A DNA stretch of 64,000 bases from an uncultured Alphaproteobacteria bacterium (GTDB lineage Bacteria; Pseudomonadota; Alphaproteobacteria; Methylaequorales; Methylaequoraceae): positions 1 through 64,000 of the forward strand of contig CACBBU010000001.1 in NCBI GenBank assembly GCA_902537615.1, written 5' to 3'. The stretch's first letter is position 1. The number at the start of each line of letters is the position of its first letter. Shown one piece after another: positions 43,464-52,022 of this stretch. The position numbers and the translations under genes were made by a program. The notes under the pieces were generated by a model. The model did not search any database, was not told where the DNA came from, and worked only from the letters and a program-made list of their open reading frames with translations.

Positions 43464-44024
43464 ATGTCACTTAGATCAAACAGCTGTCCCGCACTAGTTT
43501 TAAATGCTGACTATCAACCACTCAGTTATTTCCCTTTATCAACATGGTCCTGGAAAGATGCTTTAAAAGCTGTTTTCTTGGATAGAGTTAACGTTGTATC
43601 TGAGTATGATCAAATGGTAAGATCACCCTCTATTGAACTTAGACTTCCCAGTGTAGTCTCATTAAAAGATTATGTTCCTTTACCTGATAAAGTCGCTTTT
43701 ACAAGATTTAATGTTTTTTTAAGAGATAAATTTACCTGTCAATATTGTGTTCAAAACTTCAAAGTTGAGCAACTTACCTTTGATCATGTAATACCCAGAT
43801 CTTTGGGAGGAAAAACAACTTGGGACAATGTTGTCACATCTTGTCGGCGCTGCAATACATTCAAAGGGAATAAATTAGTAAATAAAACAAACCTTAGATT
43901 GAACAAGCAACCTTATGTTCCAAACAATTATGAATTAAAAGAAATTGGCAAGCTTTTTCCACCAAACTTTTTACATAAAAGTTGGAATGATTTTCTCTAT
44001 TGGGATTCAGAACTAGAACCGTAA
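43464..44024 (+). CDS. HNH endonuclease family protein
   Basis: The 186 residues contain a classical HNH domain: CQYC, then LTFDHVIPRSLGGKTTWDNVVTSCRRCNTFKGNK, with the zinc cysteine pairs flanking the catalytic His. A single-copy HNH protein of this length is widespread in alphaproteobacteria and its role is unknown. It does not look like part of an intron or phage here; the neighbours are core genes. Confidence 0.88.
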   Translation: MSLRSNSCPALVLNADYQPLSYFPLSTWSWKDALKAVFLDRVNVVSEYDQMVRSPSIELRLPSVVSLKDYVPLPDKVAFTRFNVFLRDKFTCQYCVQNFKVEQLTFDHVIPRSLGGKTTWDNVVTSCRRCNTFKGNKLVNKTNLRLNKQPYVPNNYELKEIGKLFPPNFLHKSWNDFLYWDSELEP

Positions 44025-44552
44025 TTAAACCCTCTTTGAGATTTCAATAGCAGCTTTAGTTCCTAATTTTGTAAAACTCTTAAAAACCTTCAACCCAAAA
44101 CTTTCCTTTTTTGGTTTAGAATTGATGGCGTCCTCTTTATGGTCATGTTCTTCTTTACAAAATTTTTCAATTTTTCTTTTAAGTTCACTATTGATTTTTT
44201 GACTTTTAAAAAAATTTATCTGTTTTTTATAATGCTCTACTATAACCTCTTCAACTGACTCAGTACATGCATTAACATAATCTTCACCTAACCTTGAGCT
44301 CACAACTCCAAGTGTAGTTCCTAAAATATTCCATAATGGGCTCATCAGGGTTGGTCTAACTCTTTGTTTAATGATTAGTTCATCAAAGTAATCAAAGTGA
44401 ACTTTTTCTTCGCTAGATATTTTTTCTAGCTTTTTTTTCAACTTGCTGTTTTTACAGAATCTTATTTGCCCATTATAAATTTTTTGCGCACCATATTCTC
44501 CAGCGTGATTTACTCTAATAATTTGTTTTACAGAATTTTCAAATTTTGTCAT
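44025..44552 (-). CDS. coq7: 3-demethoxyubiquinol 3-hydroxylase
   Basis: Di-iron hydroxylase of ubiquinone synthesis. The 175 residues carry the ferritin-like iron ligands: NHAGEYGAQKIY, SSEEKVHFDYFDEL, ESVEEVIVEHY, and KEEHDHKEDAI. It overlaps the dsbB-like gene by 14 bases and ends directly against the convergent HNH gene. Confidence 0.93.
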   Translation of the reverse strand: MTKFENSVKQIIRVNHAGEYGAQKIYNGQIRFCKNSKLKKKLEKISSEEKVHFDYFDELIIKQRVRPTLMSPLWNILGTTLGVVSSRLGEDYVNACTESVEEVIVEHYKKQINFFKSQKINSELKRKIEKFCKEEHDHKEDAINSKPKKESFGLKVFKSFTKLGTKAAIEISKRV

Positions 44553-45024
44553 CTCTTAGTATAAATAAAATATTTATAATTATCAGTAAAGTTAAAACAA
44601 TAAGATTGATATTTGCTAAAGACAATCCCATCACAGAAAAAATTATCTCATCACATTTGGCTATAGGAGTATTTTCTAGAGATTGTCTTAGAGATTCAAT
44701 ATCTTCAAAGTTATTATTATTAGAAGTACAACTACTACTGTAGTTTACAAACCCTCGTTCTACTAAACTATGAAAAAAAGAAAGTAAAAAGTTAATTACA
44801 AAAAGAATTAATGCTAATAAAAGAAATACTTTTTCTTTTTTTAAAATAAAAAATATAACTCCAAAAAAAACCACAAGAAAATATGGAATTCTTTGATAGA
44901 TACATAGTTCACAAGGAGGAACCTTAGCAAAAATTTCTACAATGTAAGCTAAAAAAATTATCAATGCACTTAATAAAGATATCTTACATATTTTATTTTG
45001 AGTAAGTTGTTTCAAATGATTCAT
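44539..45024 (-). CDS. dsbB: disulfide bond formation protein DsbB family
   Basis: Four-helix membrane protein of 161 residues that passes electrons from DsbA to quinone. The first periplasmic redox pair CELC is followed by IYQRIPYF, and the second cysteine pair sits in the loop with SSSCTSN and IAKCDE (C...C). The hydrophobic segments fit four helices. Pairing with coq7 is frequent in alphaproteobacteria. Confidence 0.88.
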   Translation of the reverse strand: MNHLKQLTQNKICKISLLSALIIFLAYIVEIFAKVPPCELCIYQRIPYFLVVFFGVIFFILKKEKVFLLLALILFVINFLLSFFHSLVERGFVNYSSSCTSNNNNFEDIESLRQSLENTPIAKCDEIIFSVMGLSLANINLIVLTLLIIINILFILRDDKI

Positions 45025-45102
45025 ATTCTCAATTATAACGTAAATTATTCTAATTTTTTTTTTAACTTTATTAATATAAAGATTTAAGCATTTTTTTTAT
45101 TT

Positions 45103-45684
45103 TCAAAGATAAAGTAAATAAACTACGAAAAATGCAGCAAATATAAAACTTATAAAGTTTATATATTTGCCAATTATTATTTGTGTCTTCTCACCATATT
45201 TGTAAACAAAAAATGATACTAAGAAAAATCTAAAGAATCTTGAAACAAAAGAAAAAAAAATAAAAATAAAAATATTAATTCCAATTATTCCTGAACCAAG
45301 ACAAGTTATTTTGTAAGGAAATGGAGAAAATCCTCCAATAATAATCAAAATAATTCCCACCTCTAAATATTGGTTCGTAAAATTATTTAATTTAAAAATA
45401 AATCCTGGATAATACTCAGACAATGTTGGAGAAATTATATTCCATAAAAAATAACCAAGAAAGTAAGCTATAACACCTCCCAAGACTGAAAAAATAGCTA
45501 TATTAATCGCTATTTTAATATAATTTTTTTTTTTGGCTAAAATGTATGGAAATAAAAAAACATCAGTGGGAATTGGAAAAAAAATAGATTCAATAAGTGA
45601 AATAAAATAAAGATAGAATTCTGAATTTTTTTTTTCACAGAAATTTATGCTGCGATCCATAATACTCTCATATATTTTTCTCAC
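45103..45684 (-). CDS. YqaA/DedA-like VTT-domain membrane protein
   Basis: 193 residues with the SNARE-associated (VTT) domain: SLIESIFFPIPTDVFLFPYIL re-entrant loop, GGVIAYFLGYFLW, and GGFSPFPYKITCLGSGIIGIN. DedA/YqaA-family proteins are linked to lipid carrier flipping and proton-motive homeostasis. It has four or five membrane segments. It is the last core gene before the tRNA-Leu and runs opposite to it. Confidence 0.85.
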   Translation of the reverse strand: MRKIYESIMDRSINFCEKKNSEFYLYFISLIESIFFPIPTDVFLFPYILAKKKNYIKIAINIAIFSVLGGVIAYFLGYFLWNIISPTLSEYYPGFIFKLNNFTNQYLEVGIILIIIGGFSPFPYKITCLGSGIIGINIFIFIFFSFVSRFFRFFLVSFFVYKYGEKTQIIIGKYINFISFIFAAFFVVYLLYL

Positions 45685-45731
45685 CTTTACCTTATAACAT
45701 TAAAATGTATAAATTGAATATTATATTCCTT

Positions 45732-45818
45732 GCCCCTATGGCGGAATTGGTAGACGCGACGGATTCAAAATCCGTTGAACTTCGGTTCATGTCCGTTCGA
45801 GTCGGACTAGGGGTACCA
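45732..45818 (+). tRNA. tRNA-Leu (anticodon CAA)
   Basis: An 87-base class II tRNA with encoded CCA. The acceptor arms GCCCCTA and TAGGGGT pair (with a G-T first pair). The D arm has GGCGGAATTGGTAGACGC, and the anticodon stem ACGGA/TCCGT encloses loop TTCAAAA with anticodon CAA. A variable arm (GAACTTCGGTTC) follows, then the T arm GTCCG TTCGAGT CGGAC. It decodes UUG. A tRNA-Leu(CAA) gene, leuX, is a classic integration hot spot in enterobacteria. Here its 3' 57 bases are repeated four times downstream. The gene is intact. Confidence 0.97.
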
Positions 45819-45865
45819 TTCACATTAGAAAGAAGTATTCCGTTTTCAATTTACTTATTTAAGGT

Positions 45866-46381
45866 TCATAAATCTTTAGGTTTTATATAAAAATTTATTT
45901 TTGATATAGATTTGTCAATGTCAAACCATTCTTTACACTTAAAGCTAACATTAAAACAAGCAGAAGTTGTAAATTCTTCAATGGCATTTTGATAATATTT
46001 ATTGTTGCTTCCACTAAAAAAACTTTCAATTGAAGTAGAGAGTAAAGGTTCATGTGATACTACTAAAACTCTGTTTAGTTTTGCGTGCAACATAACTGTA
46101 TCAAAAATATTTATTCCTGATGAATGATATAAGTCGTCTAAATAATAGATCTTCGGGTCATTGGAAATTTTTTCTAATAATAGTTTTAATGTTTCTTTGG
46201 TTCTTCTCGATGGAGAACAAAAAATTTCTTTAAATAATATTTTTTTTTCTTTTTTTTCTAAAAATTTTAGTATTTTTTCAGTTTTTTTTTTACCTTTCGT
46301 TGAAATAGGTCTTGACATATCGTCTCCATCAAAATTAGTCCAATCTGACTTGGCATGCCTAATTAGTGATAAATTTAACAT
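45866..46381 (-). CDS. SixA-like histidine phosphatase (unit A)
   Basis: The 171 residues belong to the histidine phosphatase superfamily: phosphohistidine motif LIRHAKSDW at the N-terminus, FCSPSRRTKETLKLL, and the second catalytic His in VVSHEPLL. SixA-type enzymes dephosphorylate phosphohistidine in Hpt domains, but the substrate here is unknown. It is the only gene of the first unit, ending 48 bases after the tRNA and starting 33 bases before the arm of the next repeat. Confidence 0.85.
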   Translation of the reverse strand: MLNLSLIRHAKSDWTNFDGDDMSRPISTKGKKKTEKILKFLEKKEKKILFKEIFCSPSRRTKETLKLLLEKISNDPKIYYLDDLYHSSGINIFDTVMLHAKLNRVLVVSHEPLLSTSIESFFSGSNNKYYQNAIEEFTTSACFNVSFKCKEWFDIDKSISKINFYIKPKDL

Positions 46382-46413
46382 AAAGTATAGATTAACAATT
46401 TAGACAAAAGTTT

Positions 46414-46522
46414 GATAGTAAAATTTATTTGTATTTAAATCAATGACTTACAACCAAACGCAACTGATTCAAAATCCGTTGAACTTCGCTTCATGTCCGT
46501 TCGAGTCGGACTAGGGGTACCA
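46414..46522 (+). repeat. tRNA-Leu 3' repeat copy 2 with upstream arm
   Basis: The 57-base core (46466-46522) differs from the tRNA gene at one position (C for G in the variable arm) and includes the CCA. The preceding 52 bases form an arm starting GATAGTAAAATTTAT and containing CAATGACTTACA. This arm is also found before copies 4 and 5 but not before the tRNA itself. It reads as a hybrid attachment site closing unit A. Confidence 0.9.
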
Positions 46523-46570
46523 TGAAATTATTTTTCTTAAATTTGTAATATTTAAAGTTTATATTTAATT

Positions 46571-48028
46571 ATGTTTTTTTTATTATTATTATTAATAACC
46601 TTTAGTCAATTATCAGCTAACCCACAAAAGAATTATCAAAGTTTTAATGATGGTCAATCATTTATTAAAAATCAAATTCAAAAAAAAATTAATAAGAACA
46701 AAGCTAAAAATGTGATTGTTATCGTTGGTGATGGTTATGGCATTACTACAAACTATATTAACAGATTGAATCAAGGACAAATAAATGGTGGACTTGGAGA
46801 TGAATTTGTTTTACCACACGAAAAATTAGACCATTTGGCTTTAATAAAAACTTACACTACTAATGGACAAACGCCGGATTCTGCAGGAACATCAACAGCA
46901 ATACATAGTGGTATTAAAACTAAATCTGGAATTATTGGACTAACAGATAGTTCTATACGTGGCGATTGCATGTCCAAAAGAACTGAAGTGGAAAGTATTA
47001 GTGATATATTTAAAAAATTAGATAAGAGTGTTGGAGTTGTTACAAATACTAGAATAACGCACGCAACTCCCGCGGCATTATACGCCCACTCGTTTGACAG
47101 AAATTGGGAAGATGACTCCAAAGTTCCTAAAGATTGTTCACAAGATGATATAGCTTTGCAGTTGATCAATTCTGATATTGATCTTGCATTAGGTGGTGGC
47201 AAAAGACATTTCTTACCTTTAGAAATTGTCAGTCAAAAAGGAAAAAGAACTGATTCAAGAAACCTGATTGAGGAATTTAAAAATAGCGGGGGAATTTATC
47301 TAAATAATGAAAATGACTTCCAAAACTATAAAATTGATACTAAAAAAAGATTAATCGGTCTTTTTGCTGATTCGCATTTTCCTTATTTAGCAAAGGAAGA
47401 AAACAAACCTTCTCTTTTAGATTTATCAAATTTAGCTATTGAATATCTTAATAAAAACAAAAATGGTTATTACCTATTAATAGAGGCCGGAAGAATTGAT
47501 CACGGACATCATGCAGGAAAACTAAATTACGTTCTCAGACAAACCCAACAATTCAATAAACTTATTCAAAATATAATTCAAAAAGTAAATCTACAAGAAA
47601 CGTTGTTAATCGTTACCGCTGACCATGCTCATTCTCTTGGTGTCAATGGGTATTGTGGAAGAGGATCAAAAGTAAATGGTATATGTTATAGAATTAACCC
47701 CAAAGAATCTAAACATCAAAGTAAACCTAATTTAGGTTTAGACGGGAAACCTTTTTCAGTTGTAAACTACCTGAATGGACCTGGAAGTGTTTTTGAAAAA
47801 AAATATTTTTTACAATATGCTTTTCGAAAAAGGTTATCTGATTTTGATTATGATGATATTGAATTTGACCATGAAGCTCTTATACCACTTTTTAAAGAAT
47901 CTCATTCTGGTTTAGATGTAGTTGCATATGCCTCCGGTCCTTTTTCATTTCTATTAAATGGAACTATTGAGCAGAATTTTTTATTTCACATTATTAATTA
48001 TGCAATAAAAAATTCAAATATTAATTAA
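46571..48028 (+). CDS. phoA: alkaline phosphatase (unit B)
   Basis: Periplasmic phosphomonoesterase for phosphate scavenging. The 485 residues have a signal peptide (about 1-16) and metal site VIVIVGDGYG. The nucleophile Ser lies in GQTPDSAGTSTAIHSG, and EAGRIDHGHHAGK, TADHAHSLG and ESHSGLDVVAYASGP supply the zinc ligands. The length fits PhoA. It starts 48 bases after repeat copy 2 and shares the unit with ornithine-lipid genes, both typical responses to phosphate starvation. Confidence 0.93.
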   Translation: MFFLLLLLITFSQLSANPQKNYQSFNDGQSFIKNQIQKKINKNKAKNVIVIVGDGYGITTNYINRLNQGQINGGLGDEFVLPHEKLDHLALIKTYTTNGQTPDSAGTSTAIHSGIKTKSGIIGLTDSSIRGDCMSKRTEVESISDIFKKLDKSVGVVTNTRITHATPAALYAHSFDRNWEDDSKVPKDCSQDDIALQLINSDIDLALGGGKRHFLPLEIVSQKGKRTDSRNLIEEFKNSGGIYLNNENDFQNYKIDTKKRLIGLFADSHFPYLAKEENKPSLLDLSNLAIEYLNKNKNGYYLLIEAGRIDHGHHAGKLNYVLRQTQQFNKLIQNIIQKVNLQETLLIVTADHAHSLGVNGYCGRGSKVNGICYRINPKESKHQSKPNLGLDGKPFSVVNYLNGPGSVFEKKYFLQYAFRKRLSDFDYDDIEFDHEALIPLFKESHSGLDVVAYASGPFSFLLNGTIEQNFLFHIINYAIKNSNIN

Positions 48029-48124
48029 TCTTTAATCATTATATTTGCAGGTAAATTAAATAAAAATTTAAATCTTTAATAATTTCACAATGTTGTAACA
48101 AAAAAAAATAACTTGGTTAATTTT

Positions 48125-48943
48125 TTACAAGAATTTTAGTTCATGAAGTTTGAGTTTATTATTAATCTCTAAAGAACGATGGTCATTATTAAGTTGTTCA
48201 GATATTTTTTCATAACAAAAAAAGCATGCATCTTTTCTATTTGAGAATGAAGAAAACTTTTTAGCTTTGTGAAAGGTAACTTTAACTTCACTTGTGCCCA
48301 AGCCTAAGAATTTCCAAAGATGAGAAAATAGAGCCATTCCTCCAAACCAAGCCAAGAAGGGTTTATAAAATTTATTCATTGGGAGACCATCAAGTTTATT
48401 ATATGATAGTGAAATGGGTTGGATGTAAAATTCTCCTAGACCCTTTGAATCAACTATGGAAAATAAAGAGCTCTTAAACCTGAGAACTTTAGATCCATCA
48501 CTGGATGTTCCCTCTGGAAAAAAAAGTACATTAGTATCTTTTTGAAGAGATTTTTCAATTAATGAAATTTGATTTCTTAATGATCTAATATTATTTCTTT
48601 CTACAAATATTGTTTTTGCAATAGTACAAAGTTTATTAATTATTGGCCATTTTTTAATTTCTGACTTAGCGACAAAAACTGTATTTATTAGTGATCCATA
48701 TACTATTATATCGAGGTAAGATATATGATTTGAAACAAATAAAGTCTTTCTTTTCTCCTGCAAACCAGAAACATTAACTTTAACTCCAATTATGTTTATT
48801 ATACCCTTAAAAAATAAACTAAAGAAAAAAGAAAAAAATCTTTTAGAAATTAAAGAAACAATCAAATGGATTGATGAAATAAATAAAATCCATGGAATCA
48901 ATATTGCTAGTCTTAAAGTTGATAGTATTGGTGAGTAAAGCAT
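48125..48943 (-). CDS. olsA: lyso-ornithine lipid O-acyltransferase (unit B)
   Basis: PlsC-like acyltransferase of 272 residues: N-terminal hydrophobic helix, SNHISYLDIIVYG (NHx4D motif), IFVERNNIRSL, and FPEGTSSDG. By itself it could be any lysophospholipid acyltransferase. Its one-base overlap with the upstream olsB-like gene makes OlsA, which adds the second acyl chain of ornithine lipid, the best reading. A separate plsC is at 28359. Confidence 0.85.
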   Translation of the reverse strand: MLYSPILSTLRLAILIPWILFISSIHLIVSLISKRFFSFFFSLFFKGIINIIGVKVNVSGLQEKRKTLFVSNHISYLDIIVYGSLINTVFVAKSEIKKWPIINKLCTIAKTIFVERNNIRSLRNQISLIEKSLQKDTNVLFFPEGTSSDGSKVLRFKSSLFSIVDSKGLGEFYIQPISLSYNKLDGLPMNKFYKPFLAWFGGMALFSHLWKFLGLGTSEVKVTFHKAKKFSSFSNRKDACFFCYEKISEQLNNDHRSLEINNKLKLHELKFL

Positions 48944-49893
48944 TAATGTATATTTTTTAAATATAGTTTAGAGTATTTTTTTTGGATTTTTTTTGCTTCT
49001 AATATAACTAGGACATCAGTAGTATTAAATTCTTTATCCACAATTGCACCAGAACCTACAAATGCTCCAACTCTGATGTAAGCTTTAATCAAAGGGGGTA
49101 GCTTTCTAAACTCTTCATCAGAGTCAAGCAATTTTTTCTTAATTGGTTTAAAATTTACTTTTAATTGCTTTAGGGGGGTTGTTTTCAAATGATGTGGGGA
49201 TGAATGAAAGTGTCTTAAGTATGAAAGTTGATTTCTAAACAAATTATGATTACTTGAGGGGAAGCTTGCACAGCCAAAAACTATATCAACTTTATTTTTA
49301 GCAATATAAGTAGCAAGCCCCCTCCATAATAGTTTTATTATTTTTCCATCCCTATAATTTTTATGAACACATGATCTGCCCGCTTCTAAAAGAGTTAAAG
49401 AATTTTTTTTGGTTAACTTAGAAATATTAAACTCTGTTTGGCTGTAGAATCTTTGTGATTTCACAAATCTTGGTTTTAAAAGTAACCTGTATGTTCCCAC
49501 TACGAAATCATCAGAAATTGATTTATCAATTGCTACTAAATGGTCACATAATTTATCAAATTCATCTGAGTCGTAATTATTTTTTTCTGATTCACCAAAA
49601 AAAGTTTCGTATCGTAGTTTCTTAACTTTGTGTATTAATTTATCTGTATCGTCAATTATTTTTAACTCAATAGAACCTTGATTGAAATTTAGTGTTCTGG
49701 AGTGGGTGGAAAAATTATTTTCAGTTTTTATTTTCCCCAATAATCTAGAATTCCTAGACCAACTTCCTACATAAATTACGTTCTTAGCAACAAATTTAAC
49801 TTTCTTTAGAATTATTTTAATTTTTTCAATTCTATTACTAAACCTTGGACCTTGGTTATTTTCTTGATTGTTTTTTTTAAATCGAAACGGCAT
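48943..49893 (-). CDS. olsB: L-ornithine N-acyltransferase (unit B)
   Basis: Transfers a 3-hydroxyacyl chain from acyl carrier protein to ornithine, first step of phosphate-free ornithine lipids. The 316 residues have the OlsB/hemolysin-like GNAT core: KLRYETFFGES, FDKLCDHLVAID, VVGTYRLLLKP, LLEAGRSCVHKNYRDGKIIKLLWRGLA, DIVFGCASFPS. The extra N-terminal ~70 residues are basic. It precedes olsA in an operon, and its upstream gap faces the membrane protein at 50054. Confidence 0.88.
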   Translation of the reverse strand: MPFRFKKNNQENNQGPRFSNRIEKIKIILKKVKFVAKNVIYVGSWSRNSRLLGKIKTENNFSTHSRTLNFNQGSIELKIIDDTDKLIHKVKKLRYETFFGESEKNNYDSDEFDKLCDHLVAIDKSISDDFVVGTYRLLLKPRFVKSQRFYSQTEFNISKLTKKNSLTLLEAGRSCVHKNYRDGKIIKLLWRGLATYIAKNKVDIVFGCASFPSSNHNLFRNQLSYLRHFHSSPHHLKTTPLKQLKVNFKPIKKKLLDSDEEFRKLPPLIKAYIRVGAFVGSGAIVDKEFNTTDVLVILEAKKIQKKYSKLYLKNIH

Positions 49894-50053
49894 ATTTTGT
49901 AATAAGTCTAACTATTACTAACTACATGTTGAATAATGAATATTTGTTTCAGTTTTATAAAATATTTATGGCAAAAAAGTTTGAGTGGAAGGAAAAGCTT
50001 TCTAGTTGAATCTTAATTCATAAATCTGTAACAAAATTATAACATTATTAGTA

Positions 50054-50602
50054 ATGGCTTCTGTAAAATCTGATAATATAGACAAAGAAACAATTGGGAT
50101 GCTTCGAACAATTCATCAAAAGCAAGTTCAATTAATCTCCCTAGCTGATCAGAAAGCCAACATACTGATGGGCGTAATCATAATTGGTCTCAGTATAATC
50201 GCATCTAATTTTTTTAAATACGACTATCAAAATAATTCAAATACACAAAATTTTTTAATTTTGTGTTTTTCATTGTTAGAGCTAATTTCTCTACTCTTTG
50301 CTGTTTGGGTTATTACACCAAGATTAGTTAAGGAAAAAAAAAATCAGGATATAAGTAAAAGTAAAAATCCTTTATTTTTTATGGAATCTTCAAATATTAG
50401 CGAGGATACATATGTTAAGTATATGCTTGAACAGATTAGAAGTCCTAAAAGAGTATATGAACTATTGCTTATTGATTTTTATCAAATAGGGTTTGTTCTT
50501 AAGGAAAAATATAAATATTTAAGTATTTCATATATGCTAGCAATTCTTGGAATTGTTCCTGCAGTGATTTTAATAATTTTAGTTTTCCTTAACAAAAGCT
50601 AA
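50054..50602 (+). CDS. Pycsar-effector-like (DUF5706) membrane protein (unit B)
   Basis: The 182 residues have an N-terminal helix with QLISLADQKANILMGVIIIG, resembling the ADxKAxxLL pattern of the PycTM/DUF5706 family, then membrane helices at about 36-55, 68-92 and 155-181. PycTM proteins are membrane-damaging effectors triggered by cyclic pyrimidine nucleotides in Pycsar phage defence. No nucleotide cyclase lies next to it, so it is either an orphan, a cargo protein of other function, or partnered elsewhere. The family call is by eye from the motif and topology. Confidence 0.55.
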   Translation: MASVKSDNIDKETIGMLRTIHQKQVQLISLADQKANILMGVIIIGLSIIASNFFKYDYQNNSNTQNFLILCFSLLELISLLFAVWVITPRLVKEKKNQDISKSKNPLFFMESSNISEDTYVKYMLEQIRSPKRVYELLLIDFYQIGFVLKEKYKYLSISYMLAILGIVPAVILIILVFLNKS

Positions 50603-50659
50603 AAATGATTAATTCTTAGTATTTACCGAATCATTATTATGTAAAAGATAATTATTAGT

Positions 50660-50689
50660 AAAAAACTTCTGTTAGTATTAACAGAAGTT
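50660..50689 (-). terminator. rho-independent terminator for the MFS gene
   Basis: A perfect 11-bp inverted repeat (AACTTCTGTTA, loop of four, TAACAGAAGTT) is followed on the minus strand by six T. It lies downstream of the minus-strand MFS gene, but on the far side of repeat copy 3, in the outer end of unit B. On the plus strand it lacks a T tract. Confidence 0.7.
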
Positions 50690-50781
50690 AAATTGAAGGT
50701 TTTTGAGTATAAAAGTGTGAGATTGTGTGTGAGAGTGAATTTAAAAACCGTACTCACATTGACTTACAGAGGGACCGAATG

Positions 50782-50838
50782 GATTCAAAATCCGTTGAAC
50801 TTCGGTTCATGTCCGTTCGAGTCGGACTAGGGGTACCA
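50782..50838 (+). repeat. tRNA-Leu 3' repeat copy 3
   Basis: All 57 bases match the tRNA gene 3' end, plus one more G upstream. The arm before it differs from copies 2, 4 and 5, keeping only a short resemblance (CATTGACTTACA). This suggests a related but distinct element closed unit B. The MFS stop codon lies five bases further on. Confidence 0.9.
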
Positions 50839-50842
50839 TTAT

Positions 50843-51997
50843 TTAAAAGTTTCTGAGCCTATTCGGATTTAGCATCAAAATACTTGACAAAATCATGCAA
50901 GAAATGGCCAAAAAAATTGAGCTCTTGTAGTTATTTTCTAAATCAATGAGAATACCGGAAGCATATGGCCCAATTATTTGACCAATACTAAAAGCAGTGG
51001 TCATTATAGCGACAGAAATATTAACATTACCAATGAATCTTTTTTTTCCTTCAACTAAAATTAATGCAACGGATCCAGGAACGCCTAAACCATAAAGTAA
51101 ACAAGCAAGAAAAAAGTAACTAACATTGTTAAAAAATAAAAATGCAACACCTAGAGTAACTGTCGAACAAGAAAAAAATAATAACAAATCTGTGCTAATT
51201 TTTCTAGATAACCAATCCCAAACTAAAACCGAAGGAATTGCAAATAATCCTACTATTATCCATGACATATACTGATAAAAAGAAACTTCAAATGAATTTA
51301 TAGCTATTGCACTTATAAATGTTCCGAAAATTATATAACCAATACCAAAGAAAAAATATCCCAATGAAATTACGATAAAATTTATTTGCAGTTTACTTTT
51401 AACTGAATTTCTATCTTCGTTTTTATAATCTAATTTCTTAGGGATAAGAATAATAATGCCCGTACAAAGTAATGCTCCAATCAAACCTACAAAAATCCAT
51501 TGGTGAGTCCATAGAAGATCTATGGTCGAAATTATCCATACAATTGTAGTTCCAGTAACTATGCCCAAACCAATTCCAGAAAAGTGATAAAGTTGTAAGG
51601 TTTTGTTTAAAGATTCTTTAAAGAAATTAAACATCAATGATATTGTGTATACAAAACTTAGTGCACTCGAAATCCCACATATAAATCTTAATGTACAAAA
51701 TATTCTTAAATCTGTGGTACATCCCATTAAACAAATTGTAACCACAGAAATAATTGAAGAAAAAATAATCATTTTTCTGAAATTATTATATTTCCAAATA
51801 ATTGGGATTATTGATCCAATAAGATAACCAAAATAGTTAAATGAGGATATCATCCCCATATTTGTTGAATTTAGATATAATTCATTTTGCATATTGGGCA
51901 ATATAGGTGTGTATATAAACCTTCCAAAACCGATAGCTATTAAGGTCGAAAAAATACCTGCAATAATAATATTAAAATTTGCCTTTGAAAATTTCAT
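50843..51997 (-). CDS. MFS transporter, YbfB/YjiJ type (unit C)
   Basis: The 384 residues contain about 12 membrane helices. The N-terminus GFGRFIYTPILPNMQNEL resembles the YbfB/YjiJ group of the major facilitator superfamily, and the stretch NYFGYLIGSIIP is also typical. Substrate unknown. Its stop codon is five bases from repeat copy 3, and its transcript would run through the repeat to a terminator at 50660. Confidence 0.85.
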   Translation of the reverse strand: MKFSKANFNIIIAGIFSTLIAIGFGRFIYTPILPNMQNELYLNSTNMGMISSFNYFGYLIGSIIPIIWKYNNFRKMIIFSSIISVVTICLMGCTTDLRIFCTLRFICGISSALSFVYTISLMFNFFKESLNKTLQLYHFSGIGLGIVTGTTIVWIISTIDLLWTHQWIFVGLIGALLCTGIIILIPKKLDYKNEDRNSVKSKLQINFIVISLGYFFFGIGYIIFGTFISAIAINSFEVSFYQYMSWIIVGLFAIPSVLVWDWLSRKISTDLLLFFSCSTVTLGVAFLFFNNVSYFFLACLLYGLGVPGSVALILVEGKKRFIGNVNISVAIMTTAFSIGQIIGPYASGILIDLENNYKSSIFLAISCMILSSILMLNPNRLRNF

Positions 51998-52022
51998 CTG
52001 AGTATTTAATTAATACATATAT

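Noticed and set aside
43464-44024. HNH protein as part of a mobile intron or phage
   Set aside because: No intron structure, phage gene or repeat nearby; the gene is a common single-copy alphaproteobacterial family.
46466-46522. Repeat copies as additional tRNA genes
   Set aside because: They lack the acceptor 5' strand and D arm, so they cannot fold as a tRNA.
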